Below are positions 1 through 6,252 of a stretch of 50,749 bases of DNA, piece after piece. Where the stretch lies: positions 1-50,749 of the forward strand of contig SXOB01000080.1 in NCBI GenBank assembly GCA_005776945.1, written 5' to 3'. The position numbers and the translations under genes were made by a program. This stretch comes from Pseudomonadota bacterium. Its GTDB lineage: Bacteria; Myxococcota_A; UBA796; GCA-2862545. The stretch's first letter is position 1, and each line of letters opens with the position of its first letter. A model generated the notes under the pieces. It did no database searches, was not told the DNA's origin, and saw only the letters and a list, made by a program, of their open reading frames with translations.

Positions 1-251
1 CGGCCCGTGCTGTCGATGTGGCAGCGGGCGCACATCGACACCGACACGCGGTCCGACGGCTCACCGATGAGGCGAAGGAACGTCTTGGCGTGGGTCACGG
101 CCTGGTCGTCGAGGGCCGGCAAAACGCGGTCGGCCTCCCGCTCCGGCGTCGGAATGAAGACGTCGAAGTGCAGACGGCGACCGTCCGCGTAGGTGTTGTA
201 GACGACGACATTCGTGACCGGGCCGGAGTACGCGACGAGTTCGTGGCTCAT
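1..251 (-). CDS. DUF2024 family protein (3' end cut by window edge)
   Basis: The first 83 codons of a minus-strand gene run off the left edge of the window. The N-terminus reads VVVYNTYADGRRLHFDVFIP, which fits the DUF2024 pattern of a short beta strand followed by a 'MHFDI-P' segment. The later MCARCHID matches the family's conserved C-x-x-C-H patch. The function of DUF2024 proteins is unknown to me; they are small, probably cytoplasmic proteins. The ATG at 249-251 is the only sensible start. The ribosome site is weak (AAGAAAG) and sits in the loop of a small hairpin at 256-276. Confidence 0.75.
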   Translation of the reverse strand, partial: MSHELVAYSGPVTNVVVYNTYADGRRLHFDVFIPTPEREADRVLPALDDQAVTHAKTFLRLIGEPSDRVSVSMCARCHIDSTG

Positions 252-255
252 GGCG

Positions 256-276
256 GGCGTCTTTCTTGTAGACGCC
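256..276 (-). promoter_or_regulatory. Leader hairpin ahead of the DUF2024 start
   Basis: GGCGTC at 256-261 and GACGCC at 271-276 are perfect complements separated by nine bases. In the minus-strand transcript the hairpin ends four bases before the DUF2024 start codon, and its loop carries the purine-rich AAGAAA that is the only ribosome-site candidate. It could modulate initiation, but a 6-bp GC hairpin is easily fortuitous in this base composition. Confidence 0.3.
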
Positions 277-516
277 TCGATGGCAAGCGGGTCACGCCCG
301 AGCCGCGACCCGGACCGGCGCCTAGGTAGGGTCCAGGCTCCGAAATCCGGCGAGGTGGAAGGTGATTCCGGGTCCAGCGTCGATGGTCTGCATGGCCAAC
401 AGCCAAGCGACAACGGCACTCTGGCGGGCGCGTGGCGGCGACAGACAAGGTCGAGATCGCGGGGACCGACGTCACCTGTCGGCTGGTTCCGTAGCGGGCT
501 GACGCCGTCGCCTCCG

Positions 517-523
517 GCGTTAG
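517..523 (+). promoter_or_regulatory. TTAG-type promoter-like element (gene at 542)
   Basis: GCGTTAG ends 18 bases before the ATG at 542. The same or a one-base variant motif precedes seven other leading genes in the window. A role as -10 promoter element is inferred from recurrence and position only. Confidence 0.35.
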
Positions 524-541
524 CCCCGGCCGGGGGTCGCG

Positions 542-1402
542 ATGTGGGTGCTCCTTTCCGGCTGCTTTCTCTGGCCCTTTGGCGACCACGACGACAGCGA
601 GTTTGGCGCCCCCATTCCGCCGGGCGAACCCAGCCCCGGCGGCCATTGGGAGGAGCCCCTCTGGTGCAGCAACCTCGCCGACTTGAGCGGCGTCGAATCC
701 GCGCACACGGACATCCGGTCGACGGCGGTTGCCATTTCTGAATTGCGCTACCCGCCGGCCACCGGATTCATCGACGCGCAAACGGACGAGGAATTATCGA
801 TCTGGATTTCGGGCGATGACTACGACGACGTGCTCGACGGCTACGAGGTCGCCGTCCACGAAGGCTGCCACATCTGGGGCTTCGGCTCCTTCGGTTTTGG
901 CTCCTATAGCTACCGCATCGTCGACGACGACCACATCATTGAAACGGCCTGGCCCGACACATTCAGCCGCAGCGCCATCCTCGACCGCCACCCCGACGCG
1001 GAAGGGGACTTTTATTCCGACGTCTACCTGACCGGCGCAAGCGGGGACCAGGGTTTCCACACGTTGCTCGACGAATTCAACGCGTACACGCACTCGCTGG
1101 CCTCGCGTATGTGCACGCGCGACACTTTGGGCGGTGCGTCCACGTCGGCCCGCGACGGCATCCTGACGATGATGGCCTACGTCGGCACCTATTTGGCCAT
1201 CGCCCGCGAAGAGCACCCCGATGATTACGACGAGATCGTTGGCGACGCCCCGACCGTCCAGGTGATTCTGGACGTCTGGGATCGGGCGGAATTCTGGCTT
1301 GCCCAAACGGAATCGATGCCGGAACTTGGCATCGACGACGACGCCATCGCGACCTGGACCTACGATCCAGCCGTTACCGGGGAAATCGATCGACTGCGTT
1401 GA
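542..1402 (+). CDS. Putative lipoprotein with HExxH metallopeptidase-like motif
   Basis: A 286-residue protein starting MWVLLSGC. L-S-G-C is a lipobox with the lipidated Cys at residue 8. The start is fixed: an in-frame TAG lies at 521-523 and none of the codons between it and the ATG is a start codon; GGGGG lies just upstream. Residues 104-112 read AVHEGCHIW, giving HEGCH at 106-110, a match to the zinc HExxH signature. Residues 175-183 (LLDEFNAYT) could supply a downstream acidic ligand (E178), as in gluzincins. It is probably membrane-anchored in the envelope. I do not recognise a named family; the peptidase role is inferred from the motif. It is a single gene, convergent with the multihaem gene. 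Confidence 0.75.
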   Translation: MWVLLSGCFLWPFGDHDDSEFGAPIPPGEPSPGGHWEEPLWCSNLADLSGVESAHTDIRSTAVAISELRYPPATGFIDAQTDEELSIWISGDDYDDVLDGYEVAVHEGCHIWGFGSFGFGSYSYRIVDDDHIIETAWPDTFSRSAILDRHPDAEGDFYSDVYLTGASGDQGFHTLLDEFNAYTHSLASRMCTRDTLGGASTSARDGILTMMAYVGTYLAIAREEHPDDYDEIVGDAPTVQVILDVWDRAEFWLAQTESMPELGIDDDAIATWTYDPAVTGEIDRLR

Positions 1403-1405
1403 AGC

Positions 1406-2647
1406 TCAGTCTTCCCACGTGCGCGCATTGTGCACCTCGGAATGGCACGTTCCGGTACACGTGGCGCCGTTGTAGACGGCCTCGGGGGGCGCGGCCTGCG
1501 CCGTTCCGTCGACGTGTTGGCTGACGCCAACGATGGTCATGGACTCGCTGACCGTGCCCGGATGGCAGTCGGCGCAGAGAATCGGTCCGCCCACGGGCTC
1601 GTCGAGATGGGCCTCGTGGCGGCCGCTCATGTCATTCCAAAGGGGCTCGGTCGTGTCGTCAGCATGGCAGTCGTGGCAGGTGGTCACGCTTTCGTCGTGG
1701 TCCACGATTCCGTTGGCACCCTGGCCGTCGCCATGGCAGTAATTGTTGGAGCAACGCCCGTTTCCGCTCCACGACGCGGCCGACGCCAACCCGCCCGTGA
1801 AGTCCATTTCTGCGATGCCAGCGGTGATGTCGGAAACGAAGACGTGGCCCGGGGACAGGACGTCGGTCGGCTCCACATGGCACGCCGAACACGCGAAAGC
1901 GAGGTGCAGATCGGTGTCCTCGGTATGAGGCCGATGGGGGATGAAGCTCGCCAGCGCGCCGTCATCGACGCCAGAAATGTGGACGGGCGGCGCGCCGGTC
2001 CCGTCGAACGGGTCGCCGTGGCAGAATGTGCAGTCCGTCCGCCAACCCTCCCCGTGGCAAGTGTCGCATGAAGGGCCGACGTCGCCGGCAAGGTCGGCGC
2101 CGTGGCATGAGATGCAGGGTAGCACGCTGAATTTGGCGTCCATGCCGTGAATTTCTGCAGCGGCGTAGCCGAGCGCATGGGTGCGCTCGAGGGTCGTGGG
2201 TGGGGTGGTCGTCGCGCAGGCATCCGACGCGCCTTCGAGAATCCACGTGCGCACCACCTCGACGCGGTCGGCCGGCAGAACACCGCTCAGCGGCATCTCG
2301 TCGCCGACGGTCTGTGTACCCACGAGTTTCTGCCACAACACGCTGGCGTCGGGGTCGCCGGCCACGACGCGGATTTGGGTGGCGTCGGCGACGGACGGCA
2401 CGCCGACCAGGGCGGCATGGGGGTCGCTGAGGAGGTCGAGGTCACCGAGGCCGCCCGTCCCGTGGCATCCCAGGCACTCCGCGTTGAACAGATTGACGAC
2501 TGCGCAGAATCCATCGGCGTCCGTCGTGGGGGACGTCGGGAGGTCCGTGTCCGACGTCGACGGCGGTGGCGCGACAGCCGGACCTTCGGGATGGCCAAGA
2601 AACAGGTGGTCGTCGCAGCCGAGCCACAGCGCCAACGCGGCGATCAC
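1406..2647 (-). CDS. Multihaem c-type cytochrome lipoprotein (CxxCH / Cx4CH type)
   Basis: A 413-residue protein with a minimal lipoprotein signal (lipobox L-W-L-G-C, Cys 11). The start GTG has a strong GGGAGG six bases upstream. An N-terminal cytochrome-c-like domain has CLGCH at 58-62. Six more CXXCH sites lie at 178, 194, 206, 253, 324 and 358. Two irregular sites follow: CSNNYCH (Cx4CH) at 299 and CTGTCH (Cx3CH) at 397. The mix of C2 and C4 spacing resembles the Geobacter-type CxxxxCH/CXXCH family. It would bind up to nine haems and carry electrons in the periplasm or at the outer membrane, if all sites are filled. It lies 36 bases downstream of the flagellar pair but has its own TTAG element, so separate transcription is likely. 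Confidence 0.85.
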   Translation of the reverse strand: MIAALALWLGCDDHLFLGHPEGPAVAPPPSTSDTDLPTSPTTDADGFCAVVNLFNAECLGCHGTGGLGDLDLLSDPHAALVGVPSVADATQIRVVAGDPDASVLWQKLVGTQTVGDEMPLSGVLPADRVEVVRTWILEGASDACATTTPPTTLERTHALGYAAAEIHGMDAKFSVLPCISCHGADLAGDVGPSCDTCHGEGWRTDCTFCHGDPFDGTGAPPVHISGVDDGALASFIPHRPHTEDTDLHLAFACSACHVEPTDVLSPGHVFVSDITAGIAEMDFTGGLASAASWSGNGRCSNNYCHGDGQGANGIVDHDESVTTCHDCHADDTTEPLWNDMSGRHEAHLDEPVGGPILCADCHPGTVSESMTIVGVSQHVDGTAQAAPPEAVYNGATCTGTCHSEVHNARTWED

Positions 2648-2667
2648 AGCGCCCTCCCGCGATGGAG

Positions 2668-2674
2668 CTAACGC
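2668..2674 (-). promoter_or_regulatory. TTAG-type promoter-like element (multihaem gene)
   Basis: On the minus strand this reads GCGTTAG and ends 20 bases before the GTG at 2647, matching in sequence and distance the element before the gene at 542. It falls in the 36-base gap after the FlgJ-like gene, which suggests a promoter for the multihaem gene. Confidence 0.35.
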
Positions 2675-2683
2675 CGCGAGCGG

Positions 2684-3355
2684 TCAGCGGTCGTGGTCGT
2701 CATGGACCTCGTGCGGAGCGACGGTTCCGTCGCCCACGATGCCGTCGGTCCAACCCGCAGGGTCTACGGCGACGCCGGCCTTGCGGACCTCGAAATGCAA
2801 GTGGGCACCTGTCGAACGGCCAGTCGAACCCACGCTCCCGATGGGGGTCCCAGCGGAGACGGTGGCCCCGACCTCCACCGAGCGGTCGCGGCAGTGCGCG
2901 TACCGGGTCGTCGTCCCGTCGCCGTGGTCGACGACGATGAGGTTGCCGTAGCCGCCACGCGTCCCCGAGAACACAACGGTCCCGGGCGCCGCGGCGCGGA
3001 TGGTGGTCCCCTCAGCGGCCCCGATGTCGACGCCACGATGGTGGCGCGTGCCGCCGTGGATGGGGTCCCTTCGCGTGCCAAAGCCGCTCGTCACCCGCAG
3101 CTCCTGTTTCGGCGGCGACGCCAGCGGTGCGGAGCGCGCGAGCCCAAAATCGAGCCGGTCGGCGATCTGGCTGGCGAGTGCGTCGTCAAGGACAGGTCCC
3201 AACATGTCGAGCGCGGCGAAGGCGTCGCCCTGCGGCATCGCTTTGCGAACTTCGGAGACGAGCATCCGCGCGAACGTGAATTTGAGGGCTTCGTCGGGGT
3301 CCTTCGGCGGCTCCTTGGTAGGGGCCACCGAAGCGAGGGCCGCGACGTCGATCAC
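2684..3355 (-). CDS. FlgJ-like rod-binding domain fused to M23 (LytM) peptidase
   Basis: A 223-residue protein. Residues ~25-70 (FTFARMLVSEVRKAM, then LDDALASQIAD) match the N-terminal rod-binding domain of flagellar FlgJ. Residues ~85-200 form an M23 zinc endopeptidase: Zn ligands H106, D110 and H187, and likely catalytic H154 and H185 (AHLHFE). It should open the cell-wall peptide cross-links to let the flagellar rod through, acting in the periplasm. In enteric FlgJ this job is done by a glucosaminidase domain. GTG start overlaps the flgI stop by four bases (GTGA), indicating coupling and a flagellar role. No clear signal peptide is seen, consistent with export through the flagellar system. 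Confidence 0.85.
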   Translation of the reverse strand: MIDVAALASVAPTKEPPKDPDEALKFTFARMLVSEVRKAMPQGDAFAALDMLGPVLDDALASQIADRLDFGLARSAPLASPPKQELRVTSGFGTRRDPIHGGTRHHRGVDIGAAEGTTIRAAAPGTVVFSGTRGGYGNLIVVDHGDGTTTRYAHCRDRSVEVGATVSAGTPIGSVGSTGRSTGAHLHFEVRKAGVAVDPAGWTDGIVGDGTVAPHEVHDDHDR

Positions 3356-4443
3356 AGGGTCTCCACCGTCGCCTGCAGGGCACCTGCCGCCTTGATCAGC
3401 TCGAGGATCACGATGAGATCGCGGGGTGTGACGCCGAGATCGTTGAGCGCGGTGACGAGCGCGCCAATTTCGACGCCCTCGACCAGGCTGAGTCGGCCCT
3501 CTTGTTCTTGAGCTGCGACGTCGCTGTTCGAGACCTTTGTCGTGCGGCCCGCGGAGAACGGCATGGGTTGGCTTGCGCCTTGGCTGCGCCGGACCTCGAT
3601 CGTGAGACCGCCGTGGGCGACAGCGACGGCGCTGACGCGGACGTCGGCGCCCATGACGACACTGCCAGTGCGCTCGTTGACGACGATGCGGGCCGGGCTG
3701 TCGACCTCGACGCTGACGGCTTCGACCTGCGCGGCAAACTCGGGGAAGGCCCCGACGCGATCCGCAGGAATCGTGAGGCGCACCGTGCTCGCCGAAATGG
3801 CCGTGGCCACCTCGGAGCCGAAGGCCGTGTCGACGGACGCGGCGAAGCGCGCTGCGGTCGTGAAGTCGGCCTCGCGCAGCACGAAGTCGACGGTCGATGC
3901 CGTCGTCCAATCCACCGAGGACGCAATTTCGCGCTCGATGATGGCCCCGCCGACCACTCGGCCGACGGTCGGCGTGTTCTTCCGCGTGCCGCTGCCGTCC
4001 TGTTCGGCGGTGTAGCCACCCACGACGAGGGACCCCTCCGCGACGGCGTAGACCTGCCCGTCCGTCCCCACCAACGGGGTCAGGAGGAGCAGGCCGCCCT
4101 CCAAGCTGAGTGCGTCGCCGGTGCTGGCGACCGTCACGTCGATCCGGCTGCCGGTGCGGCCGCTTGGCGGCAACGTGGCCGTGACCATCACGAGCGCGGC
4201 GTTGCGCGACGTGATTTCGTCGAGCTGGAGGCTCGCGCCGAGACCCTGCAGGCGGTTGGCCAACGTGCGGATTGCCGCTTCGTTGCGGGTGCTGTCGCCG
4301 CTGCGGCGAAGGCCGACAACGAGGCCGGCCCCGGACAATTGGTTTTCGCGTTGCCCGAGAAAATCCCCGAGGTCTTTGGCCCGCGCGGCGAAGGCGTCCG
4401 CCGGGGCGAGGGCCAGGCCGGTCAAAACGAGGATGCGGATCAC
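3352..4443 (-). CDS. flgI: Flagellar P-ring protein FlgI
   Basis: A 363-residue protein of the usual FlgI length. It forms the periplasmic P ring around the flagellar rod. Family hallmarks include LVVGLRRSGD, the NRLQGLG segment, NAALVMVTATLPP, GTLLLTPL-like LEGGLLLLTPL, and the late NERTGSVVMG / GVTPRDLIVILE blocks. A short signal peptide (about 19 residues, cleavage after ADAFA) directs export. The GTG start at 4441-4443 is backed by GGAGG four bases upstream. It heads a two-gene unit with the FlgJ-like peptidase. No other flagellar genes (flgF, flgG, flgA, flgH) are in view, so this pair seems detached from the usual cluster. Confidence 0.95.
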   Translation of the reverse strand: MIRILVLTGLALAPADAFAARAKDLGDFLGQRENQLSGAGLVVGLRRSGDSTRNEAAIRTLANRLQGLGASLQLDEITSRNAALVMVTATLPPSGRTGSRIDVTVASTGDALSLEGGLLLLTPLVGTDGQVYAVAEGSLVVGGYTAEQDGSGTRKNTPTVGRVVGGAIIEREIASSVDWTTASTVDFVLREADFTTAARFAASVDTAFGSEVATAISASTVRLTIPADRVGAFPEFAAQVEAVSVEVDSPARIVVNERTGSVVMGADVRVSAVAVAHGGLTIEVRRSQGASQPMPFSAGRTTKVSNSDVAAQEQEGRLSLVEGVEIGALVTALNDLGVTPRDLIVILELIKAAGALQATVETL

Positions 4444-4487
4444 GCGGCCTCCGCGCCACCATCGGATCCATGGACAAAAAGTTGAGG

Positions 4488-4502
4488 GCTCATGTCGTGA
4501 GC
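4488..4502. promoter_or_regulatory. 15-bp palindrome between flgI and the Lhr gene
   Basis: GCTCATGTCGTGAGC is a near-perfect inverted repeat (GCTCA / TGAGC, five-base centre) midway in the 90-base divergent spacer 4444-4533. Position and symmetry suit an operator for a dimeric regulator, but no second copy was noticed and no regulator is adjacent. Confidence 0.3.
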
Positions 4503-4533
4503 GCGGTCCAATCCGGGCCGACGCCAGGGGTAG

Positions 4534-6252
4534 GTGACCGGAATGGACCCTCTCGACGGCTTCTGGGCGCCCACATCGTCCTGGTTCCGCCAGCGCTTTG
4601 GTGTCCCGACGCCCGCCCAGGAGGCCGCCTTTCCGGCCATCGCGTCGGGGGAACACGCGCTCATCAGGGCGCCGACGGGGTCGGGAAAGACGCTGGCCGC
4701 CTTCCTCGTTGGCCTCGACCGCCTCCTGAGGGCGCCCGTCAGCCGCCCCGGCGTGCGCCTGCTTTACGTGTCTCCGCTCAAGGCGTTGGCGACCGACGTC
4801 CGCCTGAACCTGCTCGAGCCCTTGGCCGGGATCACGTCGATGGCCGAGGTGATGGGGACGCCCGCCCAGCCCGTCACGGTCTCCCTGCGCACGGGCGACA
4901 CGGACAGCCGCGGCCGCTCCGCTTTCCTCCGCACGCCGGGAACCGTCCTCGTGACGACGCCAGAGTCGCTGTACCTGCTGCTTGGCGCACCTAGGGGCCG
5001 TGAGCACCTGCGGTCGATTCAGACCGTCATCGTCGACGAAGTGCACGCGCTCGCCCCGAACAAGCGCGGCGCCCACTTGCTCCTTTCGCTCGAGCGCCTC
5101 GTGGACCTCACGGGCCGCGACCCCGTGCGGGTGGGGCTCAGCGCCACAGCGCGCCCGCTCGACGCCATGGCGCGCTTTCTTGGCGGGGGCCGACCCGTCA
5201 CGGTCGTCGACCGATCCGCGCCTCGGTCGATTGAGGTCCGGATCGAGAGTCCCGTCCCCGACCTGACGCGGCCCGCCGTCCCGAATCTTGGCGTGGGGGG
5301 CGAGGGGCCGTTCCAGCGCATCGGTGGCAGGCGCCGACAGCCGGATCCGGACGTTTCCGGCGACGCCTTGTCGCACGGGGTCTGGCCGGCCATCGTCCCG
5401 CGGGTCGCGTCGGCGATCGCGTCGTGCCGAACGACGATCGTCTTCTGCAACAGCCGACTCACAACGGAGCGCCTGACGAGGCGGCTCAACGAGTTGGCGG
5501 GAGACGAACGCATCGCGGCGCACCACGGCAGCCTGAGCCACGAGCGTCGCATGGTCGTCGAACGGGCGCTGAAGGCGGGTGAATTGCCCGCTGTCGTCGC
5601 GACCAGGTCGCTCGAACTCGGCATCGACATCGGGAGCGTGGACCAGGTCGTCATGGTCGAGTCACCCGGGTCGGTGGCGCGCGGGCTGCAGCGCGTCGGG
5701 CGGGCGGGCCACCAGGTTGGCGGCACGTCGCGGGCCCTGTTCCTGCCTCGGCATCGGCTCGACTTGCTTGAGATGGTGGCGGTGAGCCAGGGGATGGCCG
5801 AAGGGGCCATCGAGGCCACCCGCGTCCCGTCAGGTTGCTTGGACGTGCTTGCCCAGCAGATCGTCGCGTCGGTGGCGGCGGAGGTGACCGCGGCGTCCGT
5901 GCTGTTCGCGCGGGCACGCCGGGCGGCGACGTGGGCGGACCTCGACCGGTCGACCTTCGACGCGGTGCTCGACATGCTCGACGGCCGCGTGCCGACCTCT
6001 GGCTCGATTGGCCTCCACCCTCGGGTGAGTTGGGATCGCGCGACTGGATCTCGTGCGCGCACGGCCGGGCGCGGGCCTCGTCGCAGCGATTTCGGGCGGG
6101 ACCATTCCCGATCGGGGCACCTTTCCCGTCCACCAAGGCGAGGGCGGCCCCCGAGTGGGCGAGCTCGACGAGGAGATGATCTACGAGAGTCGGGCCGGGG
6201 ACGTCGTCCTGCTTGGCGCGACGGCATGGCGCATCGAGTCGATCGGCCGTGA
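4534..6252 (+). CDS. Lhr-type DEAD/DEAH helicase, N-terminal part (frameshifted)
   Basis: The real Lhr reading ends near 6048. Residues 1-505 hold the helicase core of a large helicase-related (Lhr) protein, an ATP-driven 3'-5' nucleic acid helicase linked to DNA repair. Seen here: APTGSGKTLAAF (Walker A), VIVDEVHAL (DEVH box), LSATARP (motif III), TIVFCNSR, and SLELGIDIG ... QRVGRAGH (motifs V and VI). The text then reaches LHPRVSWDRATG, the normal bridge to the winged-helix region, after which this frame turns to low-complexity Arg/Gly sequence. The homologous continuation LVRARPGAG is in the next frame. Start is GTG 4534 or ATG 4543. Either the gene is inactivated or the sequence has a one-base error. 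Confidence 0.85.
   Translation: MTGMDPLDGFWAPTSSWFRQRFGVPTPAQEAAFPAIASGEHALIRAPTGSGKTLAAFLVGLDRLLRAPVSRPGVRLLYVSPLKALATDVRLNLLEPLAGITSMAEVMGTPAQPVTVSLRTGDTDSRGRSAFLRTPGTVLVTTPESLYLLLGAPRGREHLRSIQTVIVDEVHALAPNKRGAHLLLSLERLVDLTGRDPVRVGLSATARPLDAMARFLGGGRPVTVVDRSAPRSIEVRIESPVPDLTRPAVPNLGVGGEGPFQRIGGRRRQPDPDVSGDALSHGVWPAIVPRVASAIASCRTTIVFCNSRLTTERLTRRLNELAGDERIAAHHGSLSHERRMVVERALKAGELPAVVATRSLELGIDIGSVDQVVMVESPGSVARGLQRVGRAGHQVGGTSRALFLPRHRLDLLEMVAVSQGMAEGAIEATRVPSGCLDVLAQQIVASVAAEVTAASVLFARARRAATWADLDRSTFDAVLDMLDGRVPTSGSIGLHPRVSWDRATGSRARTAGRGPRRSDFGRDHSRSGHLSRPPRRGRPPSGRARRGDDLRESGRGRRPAWRDGMAHRVDRP
6049..6049 (+). other. Single-base frameshift site in the Lhr gene
   Basis: Frame 1 encodes WDRATG up to 6048. 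Frame 2 resumes at 6050 with LVRARPGAGLVAA, then GTIPDRGTF and ELDEEMIYESR, all standard Lhr sequence. Removing the T at 6049 joins both parts without loss. There is no homopolymer or slippery heptamer, so programmed frameshifting is unlikely. Confidence 0.8.

Larger units (their letters stand above)
252..541. other. Divergent intergenic region between DUF2024 and the HExxH lipoprotein
   Basis: This 290-base spacer separates two divergent genes and must hold both promoters. It contains the leader hairpin at 256-276, a second 6-bp inverted repeat (288-293 with 307-312), and a GCGTTAG element at 517-523 before the plus-strand gene. Reading frames through it have a composition unlike the neighbouring proteins and no recognisable family, so I see no extra gene. 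Confidence 0.5.

Noticed and set aside
248..781. Minus-strand frame covering the 252-541 spacer
   Set aside because: It overlaps the certain HExxH lipoprotein gene, has a basic low-complexity composition and no ribosome site.
6030..6060. Programmed ribosomal frameshifting in the Lhr gene
   Set aside because: There is no slippery heptamer, no adjacent Shine-Dalgarno-like stimulator and no obvious downstream pseudoknot. The Lhr family is not known for recoding.
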